A stretch of DNA of 64,000 nucleotides from the NCBI RefSeq assembly GCF_050306235.1, contig NZ_JBLWFH010000003.1, positions 124,001 through 188,000 on the forward strand, written 5' to 3'. The notes under the pieces were generated by a model. That model ran no database searches. It worked only from the letters and a program-made list of their open reading frames with translations, and was not told the DNA's origin. The stretch is from Glaciecola sp947496235. GTDB taxonomy: Bacteria > Pseudomonadota > Gammaproteobacteria > Enterobacterales > Alteromonadaceae. Every line of letters starts with the position of its first letter. Position 1 is the first letter of the stretch. Both the position numbers and the translations under genes were made by a program. Positions 27,705 to 35,120 of this stretch are shown in pieces.

Positions 27705-27771
27705 CGTCATTCCGACGAAAGTCGGAATCTGGTGAATGTTTCTGGAGATGCTGATATTCATCAGCATGACG
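27705..27771 (+). repeat. 67-bp two-hairpin repeat, unit 1
   Basis: The unit begins CGTCAT and ends ATGACG, so its ends are inverted. The 5' hairpin is ATTCCGAC-GAAA-GTCGGAAT; the 3' hairpin is GATGCTGAT-ATTC-ATCAGCAT-like. Partial 5' arms (TCGTCATTTCGTCACC and similar) lie just upstream from 27664. Located after the lipoprotein gene stop. Confidence 0.9.
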
Positions 27772-27779
27772 TCTTGCTT

Positions 27780-27846
27780 CGTCATTCCGACGAAAGTCGG
27801 AATCTGGTGGACGTTTCCGGAGATACTGATATTCATCAGCATGACG
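27780..27846 (+). repeat. 67-bp two-hairpin repeat, unit 2
   Basis: Same length and structure as unit 1, starting 8 bp after it and in the same direction. It differs at only a few positions, for example GATACTGAT in the second hairpin. Confidence 0.9.
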
Positions 27847-27924
27847 AGAAACTTTTAGGAGGTGCTGATTTTCATCAGCATGACGAGAAACTTTTAGGAG
27901 GTGCTGATTTTCATCAGCATGACG
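27847..27924 (+). repeat. two identical 39-bp tandem repeats (3' half of the 67-bp unit)
   Basis: 27847-27885 and 27886-27924 are identical. Each starts AGAAACTTTTAGGAGG and ends ATCAGCATGACG, so it is a copy of the second hairpin only. A decayed copy follows to about 27964. Confidence 0.92.
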
Positions 27925-28040
27925 GGGGAGGCATGAGCATAACGGTGAGAGTGTAAGCATGACGAATGGGCAAAGGTTTTTTGAATATGTTAGGCTATAA
28001 ATCACGCAGCGCTGATTAAAAAATCATCAAGGAAGATAAA

Positions 28041-29780
28041 ATGAATAAACTTTTATGTCAGGTATGCTTACTCTCAGTAATTCTCTATTCTTTTACCGCG
28101 TTTAATTTAGCAAATGCCGAAGAAAATCAAGTAAAACCCTTTGCTAAAGGCATTCGAGGTTTTTGGGTAACTCGAATTAAAGCGAACCAAAACATTGCAG
28201 ATAACACTATTATCAACCTTATGTCGTTGAAAATTCCACGACAAGCGAATAATCCTCCGTATAAACAACAATCAAAATTTGGATCTGTAAATCTAAATTC
28301 ACAAGGTAAAACCTGCACGTTTGAAGTTGTTAGTGCTATTGCCGACAGTAATAACGTTAAACTTGCAGTTTCGCTCTCCCCTTTTTATCAAGTGAACAAA
28401 AAAGGAAAAATAAAAGGTAATGAAAAAGCATTGGAACGATGCCGTGCTATTGGCCTTGATGGAATTGATTTTTATGCAGTAAAACCAAAGCTTTTGGGCG
28501 GCATAATAAGGTTCGAAAATGGTGATGTTGTGCACACCTTGTTTGAACCTCAAGGCGGGGCTTCGCTAAAGTTAGGTAGTGTCAATATAGTCGCAAAGAA
28601 CGCTGAATTATTTTCAGTTAATATACCTGAACCAGCTATAGAGGACGTTAATTCAAATAAGATAAATCCCAAGGATGATAAACTAACAAAGACAAAACCG
28701 CCGAAAAATTCTCAACAATCTGCCCCCAAAGTCGAATCAACCGAAGAGCCGTTTTACAAAGACAACGCATTTACACTTAAACACCCTAACTTCAACACCT
28801 TTTACATACCAGTATATGACGGCATTCCAGCGTTAGTCAGCAACGGGCTGTTATCGACGGGTTCTAAGAAATCACCTTCGTATCAAGAAAATTTCTCTCC
28901 ATCAAATCAACAAGACTGGCAACAATATTACACAGCGCTACGGGACTTTCTTGATATTGTTTCCATGATTGATAACGAACAATTAGTAAGGTGGTATAAG
29001 ACTTCCCCCGGAGAAGGGAATAGCGGTGCATCCACCTATGAAATTGCCTTAGACAAACGCCGTGCTGATTGGATGCTCAATATCATCACCAAGGCATTTT
29101 TAACCGCAGCAAAAATTGACCATATTCATAAGTACTTTTGCCCTGAAATGGATAAGAAAAGTGTGCAATTTACTCGTAGTCGTTGTAGCACTTTCCAAGG
29201 AGATATCAATGAACAAAAACGTTTACTAAGCGTATTTTTAAACGAAACAATTCCTGAATTAACGCAATATGCAGAGCCCTTAAAACAGGTTAACAAAGTT
29301 TCGGTTGTAAACTGGGCTTTAATATCAAATTACGATTCTGAACAACAAGGTTTTGTCGTTAGCCTATTCAGTGACTTTACCTTCACACCTTATGGTGCCG
29401 TTGTTACTGAATCTGCTAGCGATTTTGCACGGAAATTCAAAGAAAGTTATCCAGTATTCAAAACCATGTACATTGGATCGAAAGATCGTTTATCAGGCGC
29501 AGGTTCTACAGGCGCATTATTACCTATGGATATAGACGCAGCTCAAACGTTTTTAAAACAGGCTGACGCAAACCAAAAACGTCTAGCAGCTATAATGACA
29601 ATTGAGCTTATCCCAGAAAACATAGATGATTACGCAAAACGAATTCTCAACGACAAAAAACTCACATCAAGAGAATATAGATATAAATTAGTTTCAGAGA
29701 ATGTTGAGCTATTCCAGCCTACAAAACAAGGCATGGTTCCAGTTCATACATTCCCGGTGGATGTTGAGCCTGTTAAGTGA
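28041..29780 (+). CDS. exported protein of unknown function
   Basis: 579 residues with AAGGAAG before the ATG and a signal peptide ending in NLANA-EEN (about 26). No family recognised. Residues about 30-190 are beta-rich and include two Cys (KTCTFEVV, LERCRAIG). A low-complexity Lys/Pro/Ser linker (near 205-235) joins a helical C-terminal region of about 340 residues with two further Cys (HKYFCPEMD, RSRCSTF). No catalytic motif is visible. The two-part architecture suggests a periplasmic protein with separable domains. It stands alone between two repeat clusters in an accessory region. Confidence 0.75.
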   Translation: MNKLLCQVCLLSVILYSFTAFNLANAEENQVKPFAKGIRGFWVTRIKANQNIADNTIINLMSLKIPRQANNPPYKQQSKFGSVNLNSQGKTCTFEVVSAIADSNNVKLAVSLSPFYQVNKKGKIKGNEKALERCRAIGLDGIDFYAVKPKLLGGIIRFENGDVVHTLFEPQGGASLKLGSVNIVAKNAELFSVNIPEPAIEDVNSNKINPKDDKLTKTKPPKNSQQSAPKVESTEEPFYKDNAFTLKHPNFNTFYIPVYDGIPALVSNGLLSTGSKKSPSYQENFSPSNQQDWQQYYTALRDFLDIVSMIDNEQLVRWYKTSPGEGNSGASTYEIALDKRRADWMLNIITKAFLTAAKIDHIHKYFCPEMDKKSVQFTRSRCSTFQGDINEQKRLLSVFLNETIPELTQYAEPLKQVNKVSVVNWALISNYDSEQQGFVVSLFSDFTFTPYGAVVTESASDFARKFKESYPVFKTMYIGSKDRLSGAGSTGALLPMDIDAAQTFLKQADANQKRLAAIMTIELIPENIDDYAKRILNDKKLTSREYRYKLVSENVELFQPTKQGMVPVHTFPVDVEPVK

Positions 29781-29790
29781 TTAATTTCGG

Positions 29791-29969
29791 CGTCATTCGT
29801 CCCCTCTAGTCATTCCGACCGTCCCTCGTCATTCGGCCCCTCCCTCGTCATTCCGACCCCACCTCGTCATTCCGCCCCTCCCTCGTCATTCCGCCCCTCC
29901 CTCGTCATTCCGACGAAAGTCGGAATCTCCCAGATATTTCCGGAGGTGCTGATTTCCATCAGCATGACG
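29791..29969 (+). repeat. repeat cluster: tandem 5' arms plus one 67-bp unit
   Basis: About six near-identical copies of roughly 20 bp, each built around CCTCGTCATTCCG, run from 29791 and lead into one full 67-bp unit at 29903-29969 (5' hairpin ATTCCGAC/GTCGGAAT, 3' hairpin GGTGCTGAT/ATCAGCAT). The amplified part is only the 5' arm of the element. Located directly after the stop at 29780. Confidence 0.9.
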
Positions 29970-30013
29970 TGTAGCTTCGTCATTCAGACCCACAAGCTTT
30001 ACTAACATTAGAA

Positions 30014-31054
30014 TTAAAACTGCGTTACGACTGTTACTCCAGGAGAACTTGCTTTATCCAGTGAGGTAAGAGCTAAGATAGATTCCTCAAGAGAAATACA
30101 ACGACTTAACAGTTTTTCTGGAGCAAGTTTTCCTGAAAGAATCATGTTTAACATTGCGTCATATCTATACGCTTGCATTCCGTGACTACCAAGAATCATT
30201 AATTCATGGGCAACAACTCTATCCATAGGAATCGGCGGGGTTGATTGATCTGCCAATAAAAGTCCAACTTGAATATGACGCCCTAAACGTCTAAGCGATT
30301 TAACCGAATTGACTGCTGTTATCGGATGACCAAGTGCGTCCAGTGAAACATGTGCTCCACCTTGGCTAATTTCGTGAATAGCTTCAACTACATTATCAAC
30401 TTTGTTTGCATTAATCGTTGCAACCGCTCCAAAACTCTCCGCCAGCTTTAATGCTTCTTCTGACAAATCAACAGCAATTACGTTTGCCCCTATAGCTGTC
30501 GCTATCATAATTGCAGAGAGCCCTACGCCACCACATCCGTGAACACTAACCCACTGCCCAGCAGAAACCTTACCTTGATCAACTACTGCGCGGAAAGAGG
30601 TAGCAAAACGGCAACCCAAGCTAGCAGCAGTCGTAGATGCCATGTTATCTGGCAAGGCAATCAGATTTACATCAGCATGATCTATAGAAACAAACTCAGC
30701 AAATGAGCCCCAGTGGGTAAAACCCGGCTGCGTCTGAATTGCACAAACTTGATGGTTACCAGAGGCGCAATCACTACAACTACCACAAGCACTTATAAAC
30801 GGAGATGTAACGCGATCGCCAACTTTGAATGTTCGGACATTTTTACCAACAGCTTCAACTACGCCAGCAAATTCATGACCGGGAACATGAGGCAATACTA
30901 TGTCTGGATCATGCCCTTTCCAACCATGCCAATCACTGCGACAAACGCCAGTAGCTTCCACTTTTATTACAACACCATCAATTTTAGGAGAAGGGTCATC
31001 TACCTGCATAATCTTTGGCAACTCTCCAAAATTTTCAAATACTACAGCTCTCAT
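30014..31054 (-). CDS. zinc-dependent alcohol dehydrogenase family protein
   Basis: 346 residues, start with AGGTGGG upstream. A medium-chain dehydrogenase: catalytic zinc ligands lie in TGVCRSDWHGW and GHEFAG, the structural zinc is bound by the four Cys of ISACGSCSDCASGNHQVC, and the Rossmann loop is HGCGGVGLSA. The length fits the family. It oxidises an alcohol or reduces an aldehyde with NAD(P); the substrate cannot be told. It is divergent from an Lrp-type regulator, with a perfect palindrome between them, so that regulator probably controls it. Confidence 0.92.
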   Translation of the reverse strand: MRAVVFENFGELPKIMQVDDPSPKIDGVVIKVEATGVCRSDWHGWKGHDPDIVLPHVPGHEFAGVVEAVGKNVRTFKVGDRVTSPFISACGSCSDCASGNHQVCAIQTQPGFTHWGSFAEFVSIDHADVNLIALPDNMASTTAASLGCRFATSFRAVVDQGKVSAGQWVSVHGCGGVGLSAIMIATAIGANVIAVDLSEEALKLAESFGAVATINANKVDNVVEAIHEISQGGAHVSLDALGHPITAVNSVKSLRRLGRHIQVGLLLADQSTPPIPMDRVVAHELMILGSHGMQAYRYDAMLNMILSGKLAPEKLLSRCISLEESILALTSLDKASSPGVTVVTQF

Positions 31055-31147
31055 TAATACCCACCTTTCAAAACCATTAGTTTATTCATTTTAGTTTACA
31101 GAATTGACTTGAAATTACTTTTCCATTTTCTGTCATTTGCGCTACAT

Positions 31148-31168
31148 TTATGCAAGCATCTTGCATAA
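31148..31168. promoter_or_regulatory. 21-bp palindrome, probable Lrp-type operator
   Basis: TTATGCAAG-CAT-CTTGCATAA: two perfect 9-bp arms around 3 bp, in the 142-bp gap between the alcohol dehydrogenase and the regulator. Placed 29 bp before the regulator start, it could control both divergent genes. Confidence 0.65.
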
Positions 31169-31196
31169 TTACCATGACTTTTAAAGGAATATTTAC

Positions 31197-31661
31197 TTGA
31201 AAAACCTAGATAAAAAAGACATTGTTATTTTACAAAAACTACAATCCGACGGTCGATTATCTAATGCAAAACTTGCAGCAGATCTTTCTATTAGCGAAGC
31301 AGCTTGCTGGCGACGAATCAAAAGCATGGAGAAGGAAGGGTATATAAAGGGGTATCAGGCCAATCTTGATCGCAGCAAACTAGGGTTTGGCGTTATCGCT
31401 TTTGTTCAGATAACTTATGTGGAGCATGGTATCGAAACTACGAAGCAGTTTGAAAAAGTAATTCAAGATTCTCCGAACGTTCTGTTCTGTCACAATACAA
31501 CGGGTGATGCAGACTTTCTATTGCAAGTTGTTGCAAAAGACCTCGATGACTACAGTAGGTTTGTCGAACATGTTTTAAGGAAGCTAAAAGGCGTCTCATC
31601 TATTAGATCCAGTCTATCTTTGAGGGAAGTTACTTCAACTACTAGGCTTCCAATAAATTAA
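31197..31661 (+). CDS. Lrp/AsnC-family transcriptional regulator
   Basis: 154 residues, starting at TTG 31197 with AAAGGA 8 nt upstream. The N-terminal helix-turn-helix (about 5-50) includes LSNAKLAADLSISEAACWRR. The C-terminal RAM ligand-binding domain (about 65-145) includes VLFCHNTTGDADFLLQVV, a typical Lrp/AsnC effector-site stretch. The length is standard. It is divergent from the zinc alcohol dehydrogenase and probably senses an amino acid or small metabolite connected with that enzyme. It likely binds the palindrome in between. Confidence 0.92.
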   Translation: MKNLDKKDIVILQKLQSDGRLSNAKLAADLSISEAACWRRIKSMEKEGYIKGYQANLDRSKLGFGVIAFVQITYVEHGIETTKQFEKVIQDSPNVLFCHNTTGDADFLLQVVAKDLDDYSRFVEHVLRKLKGVSSIRSSLSLREVTSTTRLPIN

Positions 31662-31771
31662 GTTCTAACTCATTTAACGGGTATGAGTAAAGTATCACCA
31701 TTCCGACACTACGCCGCCATTTAATCCCTCTCTAGTCATTCCGACTCACCCTCGTCATTCCGTCCCAACAT

Positions 31772-31838
31772 CGTCATTCCGACGGAGGTCGGAAACTGGT
31801 GGATGTTTTAGGAGATGCTGATATTCATCAGCATGACG
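31772..31838 (+). repeat. 67-bp two-hairpin repeat, unit 4
   Basis: 5' hairpin ATTCCGAC-GGAG-GTCGGAA; 3' hairpin GATGCTGAT/ATCAGCAT. Preceded by partial 5' arms from about 31734 (CTAGTCATTCCG, CTCGTCATTCCG) and followed by a 38-bp copy of the second hairpin (31839-31876). Confidence 0.9.
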
Positions 31839-31884
31839 GGAACGTTTAGGAGGTGCTGATATGCATCAGCATGACGTGTAGCTT

Positions 31885-31951
31885 TGTCATTCCGACGGAG
31901 GTCGGAAACTGGTGGATGTTTTAGGAGATGCTGATATTCATCAGCATGACG
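31885..31951 (+). repeat. 67-bp two-hairpin repeat, unit 5
   Basis: Same length and almost the same sequence as unit 4, with TGTCAT instead of CGTCAT at the left end. Confidence 0.9.
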
Positions 31952-32011
31952 GTAGAGGCATCAGCATGACGGTAGAGGCATCAGCATGACGGTAGAGGCA
32001 TTAGCATGACG
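31952..32011 (+). repeat. three 20-bp tandem repeats (3' end of the 67-bp unit)
   Basis: GTAGAGGCATCAGCATGACG occurs three times in a row (the third has TTAGC). Each is a copy of the right end of the element only, following unit 5. Confidence 0.92.
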
Positions 32012-32125
32012 GAGAGGTCATCAAGCTACCAATTTTTAAAATTTATAGATTTAGTAAAGTTTTATGTTTTTTTTGTTAGAACTCTCCACGATTCTGTGAA
32101 GTTTCTCATTGATAGTGTGCAACAA

Positions 32126-32181
32126 GCTTAAGTGGCTTATCACTTAAAACTCTCTCGACCGGGGCTATACACCACTTAAGC
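32126..32181 (+). promoter_or_regulatory. inverted repeat in the leader of the 32234 gene
   Basis: GCTTAAGTGG (32126-32135) and CCACTTAAGC (32172-32181) are perfectly complementary across 36 nt. A second small hairpin, AGAGG/CCTCT, spans 32188-32205. Both lie within 110 nt of the start codon. Either an operator pair or a folded 5' leader; no known riboswitch is recognised. The rest of the 31662-32233 gap is repeat elements and AT-rich DNA. Confidence 0.4.
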
Positions 32182-32233
32182 GTAATTAGAGGCAAATTGT
32201 CCTCTATCTTCAAGGAAACTAAAAGGCACTATA

Positions 32234-33433
32234 ATGAAATTAAATCGACTATGTAAACTTATAGGATCAGTGGGGTTAATGGCCATTACCCTATCTGCAA
32301 TGGCTCAGGAAGCTGATGACGATGTTCAACCTTCCCCGCCCTCTATTGGCACAGATATACCCGTCACTTATTTTGGTCCACCACCGTCATCGGTTGAGCC
32401 AGAATTGATTGGCCCCTATCAATTATTGACTGCGGGTGAATTAGACGTAGACGCAGGCACAATAACCTTGCCTCTATATGAAGGACGCCTTAAAGAAACC
32501 GGGGAATCTGTATGGTACATTATCACAGATACTACGGATAAAGATGTTGCAGAAGCATTGGGTATCAACCATGCTGCTAAGCTAGCATTTGCAGACAATT
32601 TACGTGCCGTAAGAATCGCTGAAACCAGTTTCGACGGTACTCTTCTTTTTCACTGGGGTTCAGTAGACTTTTCTCCTGAGCGTTCAGTGGTTCCTGGTAA
32701 CACTACCATTGCCGAGAATCCAGCTTTCCCGCCTGAGAGTTTTCAACCTGGCGCTATAGGCGACGAACTTTACTCTCCTTTAGTGAAAATCATAAGTTCT
32801 GGCGATCACATCTATAACGCCCCTATGGTGGCATTTAATGTGGATGCAGAACAAATTGATTTCTGTGATACCACACCTGACTACAGTTTGGTACATGACA
32901 ATGTGGCCTACATCTGTCCTTCAGAAGGCACTGTCACCATGAAACTAACCCCAGGTTTTAGTTTCGCCAAGCCGGTACTTTATATGTCTACAGACGCTAA
33001 TAATGAACTTCCAGCTGCTCTGGAAGGGGCTATTTTTGCGCCTGGCCTACGAGATGTTGAAGTAGGTGCTGATGATTCCTTGTTTAGCGCAGTAGAACGT
33101 ATTTTCGGCTTTGTTAATGGTCCTGTAAACATAGTTGAAGGACAAGTGAACCCTCAACGTCAAGGATTTGAAAGTGCTTTACGCGGTGAAGGTCCTCCAT
33201 TGAATGTATTAGGTGGTATTCCAACGGTAGCCACAGATTACAGCCCGCTTTGGGACTTAAATCTGGGCGAATGGACGCCTGAAGCTGTGAACCAGCGTTA
33301 TCCATCACGCCTAACCGAAGAGTTCCAAATCCTCGGCCTAGTTGAGCGTGGCTTCATTACCGGTCCAGGTGGCGCTTTGTATGGCTCGACTGGAAATATC
33401 ATCAACTGTCCAATCGTACACAGATTCCTGTAA
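32234..33433 (+). CDS. exported protein, unknown paralogous family (soluble member)
   Basis: 399 residues with a signal peptide ending SAMA-QEA (about 25) and no lipobox. I do not recognise the family. It has a Pro-rich start (PSPPSIGTDIPVTYFGPPPS), a mid-region motif SPLVKI followed by HIYNAP, and a highly conserved end including NPQRQGFESALRGEG, LNVLGGIPT and DYSPLWDLNLGEWT. Three Cys in the mature protein (FCDTT, YICPS, IINCP). It starts 33 bp before a paralogue with an extra lipoprotein stalk, in one operon. No catalytic residues are obvious; a secreted binding or structural role is possible. Confidence 0.8.
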   Translation: MKLNRLCKLIGSVGLMAITLSAMAQEADDDVQPSPPSIGTDIPVTYFGPPPSSVEPELIGPYQLLTAGELDVDAGTITLPLYEGRLKETGESVWYIITDTTDKDVAEALGINHAAKLAFADNLRAVRIAETSFDGTLLFHWGSVDFSPERSVVPGNTTIAENPAFPPESFQPGAIGDELYSPLVKIISSGDHIYNAPMVAFNVDAEQIDFCDTTPDYSLVHDNVAYICPSEGTVTMKLTPGFSFAKPVLYMSTDANNELPAALEGAIFAPGLRDVEVGADDSLFSAVERIFGFVNGPVNIVEGQVNPQRQGFESALRGEGPPLNVLGGIPTVATDYSPLWDLNLGEWTPEAVNQRYPSRLTEEFQILGLVERGFITGPGGALYGSTGNIINCPIVHRFL

Positions 33434-33466
33434 GCACCGATTAATTTAAATAGTAAGGATTTTAAA

Positions 33467-34939
33467 ATGAATATTAACACCTCTAAAATATTGTTGGTGA
33501 CGGCATTTACGCTGGCGTTGGCAGCTTGTGGGAGTGACGGCGACACTGGTCCTCAAGGACCTCCAGGTCCTCCTGGCCCTGCTGGTGAAGATGCACCGGT
33601 TCCTACACCTACTCCAATTACTGTGGTCGGTGGCCGACTTGCGCAGGATTTTGCAGACGCGACGGAAGCAGAAACCAATGCTTTTACGCCTAATTCAGGC
33701 GATCCTTTGGAATTCGATCCAGATGAAGATGACGTAAGACCTGGACCACCTTCTGTGGGCGCCGATATTCCGGTAACCTACTTTGGACCAGCCCCATCTT
33801 CAGTGAATCCAAATTTGATTGGCCCATTGCAACTATTGACTGCTGGTACTGTAGACACAGAGTCCGAAACTGCGACCATCACATTGCCATTATATGAAGG
33901 TCGTCTTGCTTCTGGCGGACCTCGTGACGGCCAACGTTTTTGGTATGTGGTTACCGACACGTCTGACCCTGAAAATGCCGAAGCCTTGGGTCTGAATTTC
34001 AGCGCAAAATTAGCCTTTACTGACGTCAGTGAAGAAGGTGATAGCTTTAACCCCAATGCAGTTCGACGCGGATTTTATGATCAGAATGGTACACTAATAG
34101 TTAACGGTGGTGCAGTGGACTTCTCTCCAATGAGAAATGTGAATGCCGGCTCTACTAATGACGATGGCACCAGTAACTTACTCGCTAGCTTAACTTTTGC
34201 TCCGGGTGCAGTTGGCACTGGCGTGGACGATGCAGACGGGTTTTACAGTCCATTGGTCAAAATAGAAAACGCCAGAGGTCACATTTATAACGCACCTATT
34301 GTTTCCTTTAATACTGATGAAGAAGATTTTGCGGCATACTGTGACGGCATCAGCATGGAAGAGATGCAAGAAGCACGCTCTATTTTGCATGACAAAGTTG
34401 TTAGTATCTGTCCAGGTGAGGACGGAGAACCCGGCACAGTTACCTTAGAATTGACACTAGGATTTAGCTTTGGCCGACCTGTGCTTTACTTATCTACTGA
34501 CGCTTCAGCAGAAATTGCATCTGCATTGGAAGGAGCAGTATATACTCCTGCACTTGGAAACATTCCTGTAGGCCGTGATGATTCATTGTTTAGTTCAGTG
34601 GAGCGAATTTTTGGCTTTACTAACGGCAAAACAAATCAGCAGGCTGGAGAAGTGAATCCACAAAGGCAAGGTTTCAATAGTGCAATTCTCGGTGAAGGCG
34701 GCCCATTGAATGTATTAGGCGGCATTCCAACCATTGCTACCGACTACAGCCCACTTTGGGATCTGAACTTAGGTGAGTGGACGCAAGAAGCCGTGGATAA
34801 CAACTATCACAGCAGAATGACCGAAGAATTCGCCATTCTTGGCATGGTAGAACGCGGATTTTTGACCGGCCCTGGCGGAGCACCCTACGGCTCAACCGGC
34901 ATCATTATCAACTGCCCGATTGTTCAACGTTTACTATAA
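33467..34939 (+). CDS. lipoprotein paralogue with collagen-like linker, unknown family
   Basis: 490 residues. The lipobox LAAC (Cys21) is followed by a short collagen-like run of Gly-X-Y triplets (GPQGPPGPPGPAG) and a Pro/Thr linker, then about 60 extra residues before the domain shared with the upstream protein (PSVGADIPVTYFGPAPSS to the end). Shared motifs include SPLVKI, HIYNAP, NPQRQGF, LNVLGGIPT and DYSPLWDLNLGEWT. It is a tethered version of the soluble neighbour. AAGGA lies upstream of the ATG. Followed by a strong terminator. Confidence 0.82.
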   Translation: MNINTSKILLVTAFTLALAACGSDGDTGPQGPPGPPGPAGEDAPVPTPTPITVVGGRLAQDFADATEAETNAFTPNSGDPLEFDPDEDDVRPGPPSVGADIPVTYFGPAPSSVNPNLIGPLQLLTAGTVDTESETATITLPLYEGRLASGGPRDGQRFWYVVTDTSDPENAEALGLNFSAKLAFTDVSEEGDSFNPNAVRRGFYDQNGTLIVNGGAVDFSPMRNVNAGSTNDDGTSNLLASLTFAPGAVGTGVDDADGFYSPLVKIENARGHIYNAPIVSFNTDEEDFAAYCDGISMEEMQEARSILHDKVVSICPGEDGEPGTVTLELTLGFSFGRPVLYLSTDASAEIASALEGAVYTPALGNIPVGRDDSLFSSVERIFGFTNGKTNQQAGEVNPQRQGFNSAILGEGGPLNVLGGIPTIATDYSPLWDLNLGEWTQEAVDNNYHSRMTEEFAILGMVERGFLTGPGGAPYGSTGIIINCPIVQRLL

Positions 34940-34951
34940 GTAATAGTCCCA

Positions 34952-34980
34952 AACGCCGCTTGATTAAGCGGCGTTTTTTT
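34952..34980 (+). terminator. intrinsic terminator
   Basis: AACGCCGCTT pairs with AAGCGGCGTT across GATT and is followed by T residues. It ends the two-gene operon before it. Confidence 0.9.
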
Positions 34981-35013
34981 AAAATGGAGACTTAGTCATT
35001 CTGAGGGTTCATT

Positions 35014-35080
35014 CGTCATTCTGACGAATGTCAGAATCTGTTGGATATTTCAGTAGATGCTGATGTACATCAGCATGACG
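35014..35080 (+). repeat. 67-bp two-hairpin repeat, unit 6
   Basis: The 5' hairpin is ATTCTGAC-GAAT-GTCAGAAT: compared with the other units, C-G is replaced by T-A on both sides of the stem, a compensatory change that keeps pairing. The 3' hairpin is GATGCTGAT-GTAC-ATCAGCAT. A partial left arm precedes it (TAGTCATTCTGAG, from 34994). Confidence 0.9.
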
Positions 35081-35120
35081 AAACACTCTAAATTCACTAT
35101 TCAAATTAATTCAACCCACC

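Noticed and set aside
27609..28005. Open frames running through the repeat cluster
   Set aside because: Their translations simply repeat the hairpin element (HADENQHL-type repeats) and have no independent support.
29791..32011. CRISPR array
   Set aside because: The tandem units have no unique spacers; they are partial copies of a hairpin repeat and no cas genes are present.
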